A DNA stretch of 64,000 nt. Origin: Silene latifolia. Lineage: Eukaryota; Streptophyta; Magnoliopsida; Caryophyllales; Caryophyllaceae. The stretch spans positions 219,585,735 to 219,649,734 of the forward strand of contig NC_133534.1 of assembly GCF_048544455.1 (NCBI RefSeq). Reading direction: 5' to 3'. Below, in pieces: positions 13,300-25,784 of this stretch. Position 1 is the first letter of the stretch; every line of letters starts with the position of its first letter. The position numbers were made by a program, and so were the translations under genes. The notes under the pieces are model-generated. The model was given only the letters and a program-made list of their open reading frames with translations. It did no database searches and had not been told where the DNA came from.

Positions 13300-16200
13300 C
13301 CTTGTGAGTCGTTCTGTTAAACAATTGTACTTGTTCATTAGTCCATGTGACTCGTTGTGTGAACCATTTGTTCTTGTTCATTAGCCCTTGTGACTCGTTG
13401 TGTTAAATAATTGTACTTGTTCCTTAGTCTATGTGACTTGTTGTGTGAACCATTTGTCCTTGTTCATTAGTCCTTGTGGCTCGTTGTGTTAAACAATTGT
13501 ACTTGTTCATTTGTGCATGTGACTCGTTGTGTGAACCATTTGTTCTTGTTCATTAGCCCTTGTGACTCGTTGTGTTAAATAATTGTACTTGTTCCTTAGT
13601 CTATGTGACTTGTTGTGTGAACCATTTGTCCATGTTCATTAGTCCTTGTGACTCATTGTGTAAAACAATTGTACTTGTTCATTAGTCCATGTGACTCGTT
13701 GTGTGAACCATTTGCCCTTGTTCGTTAGTCCTTGTGACACGTTGTGTAAACCATTTGTCCTTCTTCATTAATCCTTGTGTTAAAACAATTGTACTTGTTC
13801 ATTAGTCCATGTGACTCGTTGTGTGAACCATTTGTCCTTGTTCATTAGCCCTTGTGACTCATTGTGTAAACAATTTATCCTTGTTCATTAGTCCTTGTGA
13901 GTCGTTGTGTTAAACAATTGTACTTGGTCATTAGTCCATGTGACTCGTTGTGTGAACCATTTGCCCTTGTTCGTTAGTCCTTCTGACACATTGTGTAAAC
14001 CATTTATCCTAGTTCATTAATCCTTGTGTTAAAACAATTGTACTTGTTCATTAGTCCATGTGACTCGTTGTGTGAACCATCTGTCCTTGTTCATTAGCCC
14101 TTGTGACTCGTTGTGTGAACCATTTGTCTTTGTTTATTAATAAATGTGACACGTTGTGTGAAACATTTGTCCTTGTTCATTAGTCCTTGTGACTTGTTGT
14201 GTAAACCATTTGTCCTTGTTCATTAGTCCTTGTGGCTCGTTGTGTTAAACAATTGTACTTGTTCATTAGTGCATGTGACTCGTTGTGTGAACCGTTTGTC
14301 CTTTTTCATTAGTCCTTGTGACTCGTTGTGTAAACCTTTTGTCCTTGTTCATTAGTCCTTGTGACTTGTTGTGTTAAAACAATCATACTTGTTCATTAGT
14401 CCATGTGACTCATTGTGTGAACCATTTGCCCTTATTCGTAAGTCCTTGTGACAGGTTGTGTAAACCATTTGTCCGTGTTCGTTAATCCTTGTGTTAAAAT
14501 AATTGTACTTGTTCAATTAGTCAATGTGACTTGTTGTGTGAACCATTTGTCCTTGTTCATTAGCCCTTGTGACTCATTGTGTGAACCATTTGTCCTTGTT
14601 TATTAATAAATGTGACTCATTGTGTGAACTATTTGTCCTTGTTTATTAGTCCATGTGAGTCGTTGTGTGAACCATTTGTTCTTGTTCATTAGCCCTTGTG
14701 ACTCGTTGTGTTAAACAATTTTACTTGTTCCTTATTCCATGTGACTCGTTGTGTGAACCCTTTATCCTTGTTCATTAGTGCATGTGACTCGTTGTGTTAA
14801 AATAATTGCCCTTGTTCATTAGTCCATGTGACTCGTTGTGTGAACCATTTGTCCTTGTTCATTAGTCCTTGTGACTCGTTGTGAAAAACAATTGTACTTG
14901 TTCATTAGTCCATGTGACTCGTTGTGTGAACCATTTGCCCTTATTCGTAAGTCCTTGTGACACGTTGTATAAACCATTTGTCCTTGTTCATTAATCCTTG
15001 TGTTAAAACAATTGTACTTGTTCATTAGTCCATGTGACTTGTTGTGTGAACCATTTGTCCTTGTTCATTAGCCCTTGTGACTCATTGTGTGAACCATTTG
15101 TCCTTGTTTATTAATAAATGTAACTCATTGTGTGAACTATTTGTCCTTGTTTATTAGTCCTTGTGAGTCGTTGTGTTAAAACAATTGTACTTGTTCATTA
15201 GTCCATGTGAGTCGTTGTGTGAACCATTTGTTCTTGTTCATTAGCCCTTGTGACTCGTTGTGTTAAACAATTGTACTTGTTCCTTAGTCCATGTGACTCG
15301 TTGTGTGAAACATTTGTCCTTGTTCATTAGTCCTTGTGACTCGTTGTGTAAACCATTTATCCTTGTTCATTATTCCTTGTGAGTCGTTCTGTTAAACAAT
15401 TGTACTTGTTCATTAGTCCATGTGACTCGTTGTGTGAACCATTTGTTCTTCTTTATTAATAAATCTGACTCGTTGTGTGAAACATTTGTCCTTGTTCATT
15501 AGTCCTTGTGACTCGTTGTGTAAACCATTTATCCTTGTTCATTATTCCTTGTGAGTCGTTCTGTTAAACAATTGTACTTGTTCATTAGTCCATGTGACTC
15601 GTTGTGTGAACCATTTGTTCTTGTTCATTAGCACTTGTGACTCGTTGTATTAAATAATTGTACTTGTTCCTTAGTCTATGTGACTTGTTGTGTGAACCAT
15701 TTATCCTTGTTCATTATTCCTTGTGAGTCGTTCTGTTAAACAATTGTACTTGTTCATTAGTCCATGTGACTCGTTGTGTGAACCATTTGTCCTTGTTCAA
15801 TAGTCCTTGTGGCTCGTTGTGTTAAGCAATTGTACTTGTTCATTAGTGCATGTGACTCGTTGTGTGAACTGTTTGTCCTTTTTCATTAGTCCTTGTGACT
15901 CGTTGTGTAAACCATTTGTCCTTGTTCATTAGTCCTTGTGACTTGTTGTGTTAAAACAATTGTACTTGTTCATTTGTCCATGTGACTCGTTGTGTAAACC
16001 ATTGTCCTTGTTCATTAGTCCTTGTGACTCATCGTGTAAAACAATTGTACTTGTTCATTAGTCCATGTGACTCGTTGTGTGAACCATTTGCCCTTGTTCG
16101 TTAGTCCTTGTGACACGTTGTGTAAACCATTTGTCCTTCTTCATTAATCCTTGTGTTAAAACAATTGTACTTGTTCATTAGTCCATGTGACTCGTTGTGT

Positions 16201-18296
16201 GAACCATTTGCCCTTGTTCGTTAGTCCTTCTGACACGTTGTGTAAACCATTTATCCTTGCTCATTAATCCTTGTGTTAAAACAATTGTACTTGTTCATTA
16301 GTCCATGTGACTCGTTGTGTGAACCATCTGTCCTTGATCATTAGCCCTTGTGACTCGTTGTGTGAACCATTTGTCCTTGTTTTTTAATAAATGTGACACG
16401 TTGTGTGAAACATTTGTCCTTGTTCATTAGTCCTTGTGACTCGTTGTGTAAACCATTTATCCTTGTTCATTATTCCTTGTGAGTCGTTGTGTTACACAAT
16501 TGTACTTGTTCATTAGTCCATGTGACTCGTTGTGTGAACCATTTGTTCTTCTTCATTAGCCCTTGTGACTCGTTGTGTTAAACAATTTTACTTGTTCTTT
16601 ATTCCATGTGACTCGTTGTGTGAACCCTTTATCCTTGTTCATTAGTGCATGTGACTCGTTGTGTTAAAATAATTGCCCTTGTTCATTAGTCCATGTGACT
16701 CGTTGTGTGAACCATTTGTCCGTGTTCATTAGTCCTTGTGACTCGTTGTGAAAAACAATTGTACTTGTTCATTAGTCCATGTGACTCGTTGTGTGAACCA
16801 TTTGCCCTTATTCGTAAGTCCTTGTGACACGTTGTGTAAACCATTTGTCCTTGTTCATTAATCCTTGTGTTAAAACAATTGTACTTGTTCATTAGTCCAT
16901 GTGACTCGTTGTGTGAACCATTTATTCTTGTTCATTAGCCTTTGTGACTCGTTGTGTTAAACAATTGTACTTGTTCCTTAGTCCATGTGACTCGTTGTGT
17001 GAAACATTTGTCCTTGTTCATTAGTCCTTGTGACTCGTTGTGTAAACCATTTATCCTTGTTCATTATTCCTTGTGAGTCGTTCTGTTAAACAATTGTACT
17101 TGTTCATTAGTCCATGTGACTCGTTGTGTGAACCATTTGTTCTTGTTTATTAATAAATGTGACTCGTTGTGTGAAACATTTGTCCTTGTTCATTAGTCCT
17201 TGTGACTCGTTGTGTAAACCATTTATCCTCGTTCATTATTCCCTGTGAGTCGTTCTGTTAAACAATTGTACTTGTTCATTAGTCCATGTGACTCGTTGTG
17301 TGAACCATTTGTTCTTGTTCATTAGCCCTTGTGACTCGTTGTGTTAAATAATTGTATTTGTTCCTTAGTCTATGTGACTTGTTGTGTGAACCATTTGTCC
17401 TTGTTCATTAGTCCTTGTGGCTCGTTGTGTTAAACAATTGTACTTGTTCATTAGTGCATGTGACTCGTTGTGTGAACCATTTGTTCTTGTTCATTAGCCC
17501 TTGTGACTCAATGTGTTAAATAATTGTACTTGTTCCTTAGTCTATGTGACTTGTTGTGTGAACCATTTGTCCTTGTTCATTAGTCCTTGTGACTCATTGT
17601 GTAAAACAGTTGTACTTGTTCATTAGTCCATGTGACTCGTTGTGTGAACCATTTGCCCTTTTTCGTTAGTCCTTGTGACACGTTGTGTAAACCATTTGTC
17701 CTTCTTCATTAATCCTTGTGTTAAAACAATTGTACTTGTTCATTAGTCCATGTGACTCGTTGTGTGAACCATTTGCCCTGGTTCGTTAGTCCTTCTGACA
17801 CGTTGTGTAAACCATTTATCCTTGCTCATTAATCCTTGTGTTAAAAAAATTGTACTTGTTCATTAGTCCATGTGACTCGTTGTGTGAACCATCTGTCCTA
17901 GATCATTAGCTCTTGTGACTCGTTGTGTGAACCATTTGTCCTTGTTTATTAATAAATGTGACACGTTGTGTGAAACATTTGTCCTTGTTCATTAGTCCTT
18001 GTGACTCGTTGTGTAAACCATTCATCCTTGTTCATTATTCCTTGTGAGTCGTTGTGTTACACAATTGTACTTGTTCATTAGTCCATGTGACTCGTTGTGT
18101 GAACCATTTGTTCTTCTTCATTAGCCCTTGTGACTCGTTGTGTTAAACAATTTTACTTGTTCTTTATTCAATGTGACTCGTTGTGTGAACCCTTTATCCT
18201 TGTTCATTAGTGCATGTGACTCGTTGTGTTAAAATAATTGCCCTTGTTCATTAGTCCATGTGACTCGTTGTGTGAACCATTTGTCCGTGTTCATTA
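13300..18296. repeat. 4,997-bp satellite block, second copy
   Basis: This is the second copy of 8303-13299. The junction at about 13300 joins a monomer phase that elsewhere continues ...ttgtgactcgttgtgaaaaac (as at 11740 and 18300) to one that continues ...gagtcgttctg (as at 8311). This is the signature of an out-of-register unequal exchange between two satellite monomers. After 18296 the array returns to the phase expected from the end of the unit. Confidence 0.87.
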
Positions 18297-21200
18297 GTCC
18301 TTGTGACTCGTTGTGAAAAACAATTGTACTTGTTCATTAGTCCATGTGACTCGTTGTGTGAACCATTTGCCCTTATTCGTAAGTCCTTGTGACACGTTGT
18401 GTAAACCATTTGTCCTTGTTCATTAATCCTTGTGTTAAAACAATTGTACTTGTTCATTAGTCCATGTGACTCGTTGTGTGAACCATTTATTCTTGTTCAT
18501 TAGCCCTTGTGACTCGTTGTGTTAAACAATTGTACTTGTTCCTTAGTCCATGTGACTCGTTGTGTGAAACATTTGTCCTTGTTCATTAGTCCTTGTGACT
18601 CGTTGTGTAAACCATTTATCCTTGTTCATTATTCCTTGTGAGTCGCTCATTAAACAATTGTACTTGTTCATTAGTCCATGTGACTCGTTGTGTGAACCAT
18701 TTGTTCTTGTTTATTAATAAATGTGACTCGTTGTGTGAAACATTTGTCCTTGTTCATTAGTCCTTGTGACTCGTTGTGTAAACCATTTATCCTCGTTCAT
18801 TATTCCTTGTGAGTCGTTCTGTTAAACAATTGTACTTGTTCATTAGTCCATGTGACTCGTTGTGTGAACCATTTATTCTTGTTCATTAGCCCTTGTGACT
18901 CGTTATGTTAAATAATTGTATTTGTTCCTTAGTCTATGTGACTTGTTGTGTGAACCATTTGTCCTTGTTCATTAGTCCTTGTGGCTCGTTGTGTTAAACA
19001 ATTGTACTTATTCATTAGTGCATGTGACTCGTTGTGTGAACCAATTGTTCTTGTTCATTAGCCCTTGTGACTCAATGTGTTAAATAATTGTACTTGTTCC
19101 TTAGTCTATGTGACTTGTTGTGTGAACCATTTGTCCTTGTTCATTAGTCCTTGTGACTCATTGTGTAAAACAGTTGTACTGGTTCATTAGTCCATGTGAC
19201 TCGTTGTGTGAACCATTTGCCCTTTTTCGTTAGTCCTTGTGACACGTTGTGTAAACCATTTGTCCTTCTTCATTAATCCTTGGCTTAAAACAATTGTACT
19301 TGTTCATTAGTCCATGTGACTCGTTGTGTGAACCATTTGCCCTGGTTCGTTAGTCCTTCTGACACGTTGTGTAAACCATTTATCCTTGCTCATTAATCCT
19401 TGTGTTAAAAAAATTGTACTTGTTCATTAGTCCATGTGACTCGTTGTGTGAACCATCTGTCCTAGATCATTAGCTCTTGTGACTCGTTGTGTGAACCATT
19501 TGTCCTTGTTTATTAATAAATGTGACACGTTGTGTGAAACATTTGTCTTTGTTCATTGGTCCTTGTGACTCGTTGTGTAAACCATTCATCCTTGTTCATT
19601 ATTCCTTGTGAGTCGTTGTGTTACACAATTGTACTTGTTCATTAGTCCTTGTGACTCGTTGTGTGAACCATTTGTTCTTCTTCATTAGCCCTTGTGACTC
19701 GTTGTGTTAAACAATTTTACTTGTTCCTTATTCCATGTGACTCGTTGTGTGAACCCTTTATCCTTATTCATTAGTGCATGTGACTCGTTGTGTTAAAATA
19801 ATTGCCCTTGTTCATTTGTCCATGTGACTCGTTGTGTGAACCATTTGTCCCTGTTCATTAGTCCTTGTGACTCGTTGTGAAAAACAATTGTACTTGTTCA
19901 TTAGTCCATGTGACTCGTTGTGTGAAATATTTGCCCTTATTCGTAAGTCCTTGTGACACGTTGTGTAAACCATTTGTCCTTGTTCATTAATCCTTGTGAT
20001 AAAACAATTGTACTTGTTCATTAGTCCATTTGACTCGTTGTGTGAACCATTTGTCCTTGTTCATTAGCCCTTGTGACTCATTGTGTGAACCATTTGTCCT
20101 TGTTTATTAATAAAAGTGACTCGTTGTGTGAACCATTTGTCCTTGTTTATTAGTCCTTGTGAGTCGTTGTGTTAAAACAATTGTACTTGTTCATTAGTCC
20201 ATGTGAGTCGTTGTGTGAACCATTTGTTCTTGTTCATTAGCCCTTGTGACTCGTTGTGTTAAACAATTTTACTTGTTCCTTATTCCATGTGACTCGTTGT
20301 GTGAACCCTTTATCCTTGTTCATTAGTGCATGTGACTCGTTGTGTTAAAACAATTGTCCTTGTTCATTAGTTCATGTGACTCGTTGTGTGAACCATTTGT
20401 CCTTGTTCATTAGTCCTTGTGACTCGTTGTGTTAAACAATTGTACTTGTTCATTAGTCCATGTAATTCGTTGTGTGAACCATTTGCCCTAGTTCGTTAGT
20501 CCTTGTGACACGTTGTGTAAACCATTTGTCCTTCTTCATTAATCCTTGTGTTAAAACAATTGTACTTGTTCATTAGTCCATGTGACTCGTTGTGTGAACC
20601 ATTTGCCCTTGTTCGTTAGTCCTTCTGACACGTTGTGTAAACCATTTATCCTTGCTCATTAATCCTTGTGTTAAAACAATTGTACTTGTTCATTAGTCCA
20701 TGTGACTCGTTGTGTGAACCATCTGTCCTTGATCATTAGCCCTTGTGACTCGTTGTGTGAACCATTTGTCCTTGTTTATTAATAAATGTGACACGTTGTG
20801 TGAAACATTTGTCCTTGTTCATTAGTCCTTGTGACTCGTTGTGTAAACCATTTATCCTTGTTCATTATTCCTTGTGAGTCGTTGTGTTACACAATTGTAC
20901 TTGTTCATTAGTCCATGTGACTCGTTGTGTGAACCATTTGTTCTTCTTCATTAGCCCTTGTGACTCGTTGTGTTAAACAATTTTACTTGTTCTTTATTCC
21001 ATGTGACTCGTTGTGTGAACCCTTTATCCTTGTTCATTAGTGCATGTGACTCGTTGTGTTAAAATAATTGCCCTTGTTCATTAGTCCATGTGACTCGTTG
21101 TGTGAACCATTTGTCCTTCTTCATTAGTCCTTGTGACTCGTTGTAAAAAACAATTGTACTTGTTCATTAGTCCATGTGACTCGTTGTGTGAACCATTTGC

Positions 21201-24200
21201 CCTTATTCGTAAGTCCTTGTGACACGTTGTGTAAACCATTTGTCCTTGTTCATTAATCCTTGTGTTAAAACAATTGTACTTGTTCATTAGTCCATGCGAC
21301 TCGTTGTGTGAACCATTTGTCCTTGTTGATTAGCCCTTGTGACTCATTATGTGAACCATTTGTCCTTGTTTATTAATAAATGTGACTCGTTGTGTGAACC
21401 ATTTTTCCTTGTTTATTAATCCTTGTCTCGTTTTGTTAAAACAATTGTACTTGTTCATTAGTCCATGTGAGTCGTTGTGTGAACCATTTATTCTTGTTCA
21501 TTAGCCCTTGTGACTCGTTGTGTTAAACAATTGTACTTGTTCCTTAGTCCATGTGACTCGTTGTGTGAAACATTTGTCCTTGTTCATTAGTCCTTGTGAC
21601 TCGTTGTGTAAACCATTTATCCTTGTTCATTATTCCTTGTGAGTCGTTCTGTTAAACAATTGTACTTGTTCATTAGTCCATGTGACTCGTTGTGTGAACC
21701 ATTTGTTCTTGTTTATTAATAAATGTGACTCGTTGTGTGAAACATTTGTCCTTGTTCATTAGTCCTTGTGACTCGTTGTGTAAACCATTTATCCTTGTTC
21801 ATTATTCCTTGTGAGTCGTTCTGTTAAACAATTGTACTTGTTCATTAGTCCATATGACTCGTTGTGTGAACCATTTGTTCTTATTCATTAGCCCTTGTGA
21901 CTCGTTGTGTTAAATAATTGTATTTGTTCCTTAGTCTATGTGACTTGTTGTGTGAACCATTTGTCCTTGTTCATTAGTCCTTGTGGCTCGTTGTGTTAAA
22001 CAATTGTACTTGTTCATTAGTGCATGTGACTCGTTGTGTGAACCATTTGTTCTTGTTCATTAGCCCTTGTGACTCAATGTGTTAAATAATTGTACTTGTT
22101 CCTTAGTCTATGTGACTTGTTGTGTGAACCATTTGTCCTTGTTCATTAGTCCTTGTGACTCGTTGTGTTAACAAATTGTACTTGTTCATTAGTCCATGTG
22201 ACTCGTTGTGTGAACCATTTGCCCTTGTTCGTTAGTCCTTATGACACGTTGTGTAAACCATTTGTCCTTCTTCATTAATCCTTGTGTTAAAACAATTGTA
22301 CTTGTTCATTAGTCCATGTGACTCGTTGTGTGAACCATTTGCCCTGGTTCGTTAGTCCTTATGACACGTTGTGTAAACCATTTATCCTTGCTCATTAATC
22401 CTTTTGTTAAAAAAATTGTACTTGTTCATTAGTCCATGTGACTCGTTGTGTGAACCATCTGTCCTAGATCATTAGCTCTTGTGACTCGTTGTGTGAACCA
22501 TTTGTCCTTGTTCATTAGTGCATGTGACTCGTTGTGTTAAAACAATTATCCTTTTCATTAGTTCATGTGACTCGTTGTGTGAACCATTTGTCCTTGTTCA
22601 TTAGTCCTTGTGACTCGTTGTGTTAAACAATTGTACTTGTTCATTATTCCATGTGATTCGTTGTGTGAACCATTTGCCCTTGTTCGTTAGTCCTTGTGAC
22701 ACGTTGTGTAAACCATTTGTCCTTCTTCATTAATCCTTGTGTTAAAACAATTGTACTTGTTCATTAGTCCATGTGACTCGTTGTGTGAACCATTTGCCCT
22801 TGTTCGTTAGTCCTTCTGACACGTTGTGTAAACCATTTATCCTTGCTCATTAATCCTTGTGTTAAAACAATTGTACTTGTTCATTAGTCCATGTGACTCG
22901 TTGTGTGAACCATCTGTCCTTGATCATTAGCCCTTGTGACTCGTTGTGTGAACCATTTGTCCTTGTTTATTAATAAATGTGACACGTTGTGTGAAACATT
23001 TGTCCTTGTTCATTAGTCCTTGTGACTCGTTGTGTAAACCATTTATCCTTGTTCATTATTCCTTGTGAGTCGTTGTGTTACACAATTGTACTTGTTCATT
23101 AGTCCATGTGACTCGTTGTGTGAACCATTTGTTCTTCTTCATTAGCCCTTGTGACTCGTTGTGTTAAACAATTTTACTTGTTCTTTATTCCATGTGACTC
23201 GTTGTGTGAACCCTTTATCCTTGTTCATTAGTGCATGTGACTCGTTGTGTTAAAATAATTGCCCTTGTTCATTAGTCCATGTGACTCGTTGTGTGAACCA
23301 TTTGTCCTTGTTCATTAGTCCTTGTGACTCGTTGTAAAAAACAATTGTACTTGTTCATTAGTCCATGTGACTCGTTGTGTGAACCATTTGCCCTTATTCG
23401 TAAGTCCTTGTGACACGTTGTGTAAACCATTTGTCCCTGTTCATTAATCCTTGTGTTAAAACAATTGTACTTGTTCATTAGTCCATGTGACTCGTTGTGT
23501 GAACCATTTGTCCTTGTTCATTAGCCCTTGTGACTCATTATGTGAACCATTTGTCCTTGTTTATTAATAAATGTGACTCGTTGTGTGAACCATTTTTCCT
23601 TGTTTATTAATCCTTGTGAGTCGTTTTGTTAAAACAATTGTACTTGTTCATTAGTCCATGTGAGTCGTTGTGTGAACCATTTATTCTTGTTCATTAGCCC
23701 TTGTGACTCGTTGTGTTAAACAATTGTACTTGTTCCTTAGTCCATGTGACTCGTTGTGTGAAACATTTGTCCTTGTTCATTAGTCCTTGTGACTCGTTGT
23801 GTAAGCCATTTATCCTTGTTCATTATTCCTTGTGAGTCGTTCTGTTAAACAATTGTACTTGTTCATTAGTCCATGTGACTCGTTGTGTGAACCATTTGTT
23901 CTTGTTTATTAATAAATGTGACTCGTTGTGTGAAACATTTGTCCTTGTTCATTAGTCCTTGTGACTCGTTGTGTAAACCATTTATCCTTGTTCATTATTC
24001 CTTGTGAGTCGTTCTGTTAAACAATTGTACTTGTTCATTAGTCCATGTGACTCGTTGTGTGAACCATTTGTTCTTGTTCATTAGCCCTTGTGACTCGTTG
24101 TGTTAAATAATTGTATTTGTTCCTTAGTCTATGTGACTTGTTGTGTGAACCATTTGTCCTTGTTCATTAGTCCTTGTGGCTCGTTGTGTTAAACAATTGT

Positions 24201-25397
24201 ACTTGTTCATTAGTGCATGTGACTCGTTGTGTGAACCATTTGTTCTTGTTCATTAGCCCTTGTGACTCAATGTGTTAAATAATTGTACTTGTTCCTTAGT
24301 CTATGTGACTTGTTGTGTGAACCATTTGTCCTTGTTCATTAGTCCTTGTGACTCATTGTGTGAAACAGTTGTACTTGTTTATTAGTCCATGTGACTCGTT
24401 GTGTGAACCATTTGCCCTTGTTCGTTAGTCCTTGTGACACGTTGTGTAAACCATTTGTCCTTCTTCATTAATCCTTGTGTTAAAACAATTGTACTTGTTC
24501 ATTAGTCCATGTGACTCGTAGTGTGAACCATTTGCCCTGGTTCGTTAGTCCTTCTGACACGTTGTGTAAACCATTTATCCTTGCTCATTAATCCTTTTGT
24601 TAAAAAAATTGTACTTGTTCATTAGTCCATGTGACTCGTTGTGTGAACCATCTGTCCTAGATCATTAGCTCTTGTGACTCGTTGTGTGAACCATTTGTCC
24701 TTGTTTATTAATAAATGTGACACGTTGTGTGAAACATTTGTCTTTGTTCATTAGTCCTTGTGACTCGTTGTGTAAACCATTCATCCTTGTTCATTATTCC
24801 TTGTGAGTCGTTGTGTTACACAATTGTACTTGTTCATTAGTCCATGTGACTCGTTGAAGAGAATTCAGCCGAGCATTCCTCTTTTGAACCCGGTTTTGGA
24901 CCTTGCACAAGATTGAGGTCTAACATGAATTCCGTCTAAGAAGTCGTGCCTTTTTCCAGCATGGGACTATTCCTTGGTGAGTTTAGGACGATTTTGTGTA
25001 GGAACTTGTATCCCAAAGCTTTTCCTATCAAGGAGTTTGCCAAGCTTTAAAAACCGTGCGCAATCAGGACCATGGCTGGAGCATGCTTAGTTTTTTGTGC
25101 ATTATGTCGCTTTCAACATTCCTCTTTTGATCAAACATAGCTCAAGGGCCCTTAGGAGAGTATTTGCAGCATTGCCAAAGTCTTCCAAGTGAGTCCAAGT
25201 GTGCATAAACAAGACTTGAGCTAGTAAACAAGGGATTGTTGTACTATTAGTTTACTTTCTATCTTTTATGCTTTATGTCCTTTTCTTTTCTGAATTCTTG
25301 TAAGGCATGGGCTGCCGTGTTTTGTGGCTATTAGCAGCTCTTTTTGTGGCCTTAGGATGCTATCTTAGATGAAGGGAGGGGATTGTCTTGCTTGTCC

Positions 25398-25405
25398 TAT
25401 AAAAG
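25398..25405 (+). promoter_or_regulatory. Element A 5' LTR TATA box
   Basis: TATAAAAG lies in the context gtcctataaaagcaa and is repeated at 30667-30674 in the 3' LTR. It is the best TATA match in the LTR and sits about 300 bp before the LTR end, leaving room for the R and U5 regions. The role is inferred from sequence and position only. Confidence 0.6.
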
Positions 25406-25486
25406 CAAACACAACCCTTAGACAAAATCAGATTATTTTTGAATGAAAAAACCCTAAGAAGCAACCTGCTTTCTTTCTTCTTTATC

Positions 25487-25605
25487 TTTGCTTTGTGCTT
25501 GATAAAACTCCCTTGCTTAGTGCTAGGAGGTTGGATAAGTCCTTTGCTAAGTGCTTGGACGAGTCCTAAGCTTAATTCATTGCTTTGTGTTCGAATTAAG
25601 TCATA
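25487..25605 (+). repeat. Degenerate repeats in the transcribed leader part of the A LTR
   Basis: Four related stretches, ttgctttgtgcttg, ttgcttagtgctag, ttgctaagtgcttg and ttgctttgtgttcg, lie about 28-40 bp apart downstream of the TATA box. The 3' LTR carries the same set near 30755-30870. A similar four-fold motif occurs in the LTR of element C. The function is unknown. Confidence 0.55.
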
Positions 25606-25697
25606 CCTTGAGTCCTAAACAAGCTGAGTTTTCTTTGTTTGTCATTTGGGAATTTCGTGTCTAATATCATTCCAAATCTGATAGTTTTAGTTCAAAT

Positions 25698-25710
25698 TGG
25701 TTATCAGAGC
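25698..25710 (+). other. Element A primer-binding site (tRNA-iMet type)
   Basis: TGGTTATCAGAGC lies three bases after the 5' LTR. It matches the tRNA-iMet site TGGTATCAGAGC except for one extra T after TGG. Element C has the same extra T; elements B and D do not. Confidence 0.8.
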
Positions 25711-25784
25711 TTTGATTAACAACAAAAATCCTTTCTTTGTGAGTTCATTATACCCTAACCACATTAAAAACACAAAAAACAACC

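Larger units (their letters stand above)
1..24854. repeat. 43-bp satellite array, block 1, with higher-order repeats
   Basis: The block is an unbroken tandem array of a 43-bp monomer that begins gtccatgtgactcgttgtg and ends ccttgttcatta. Two main flavours are interspersed: one with gaaccatttgtcc and one with taaacaattgtac in the second half. The consensus + strand is T-rich (18 T against 7 A). Higher-order structure is clear from a diagnostic stretch (taaaataattgcccttg) near 320, 7560, 9805, 11670, 14800, 16670, 18235, 19795, 21063 and 23255, giving unit lengths of about 1.27-2.25 kb. One stretch repeats at an offset of 1739 bp (2642 and 4381), which grows to 1988 bp after about six extra monomers near 4900-5110. 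Short minus-strand ORFs recur because three monomers make 129 bp, a multiple of three; I see no reason to call them genes. The block ends at the 5' LTR of element A. Confidence 0.97.
24855..25694 (+). repeat. Element A 5' LTR
   Basis: It begins TGAAGAGAATTC and ends TTTTAGTTCA, so TG...CA ends are present, and it matches 30124-30962. About 34 differences from the 3' LTR are scattered ordinary substitutions plus a few small indels, for example in 24970-25070 and 25300-25345. They do not cluster at CAG/CTG as in element C. The left junction shares TG with the satellite phase it interrupts (ctcgtTGtgtg). Confidence 0.93.

Noticed and set aside
1..24854. CRISPR-like regularly spaced repeats
   Set aside because: Monomers abut directly with no unique spacers, there are no cas genes, and the setting is a plant genome; this is a satellite.
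1..24854. CENP-B-box-like core in actcgttgtgtgaa
   Set aside because: Only the short tcgttg core resembles the box; the essential downstream CGGG is absent.
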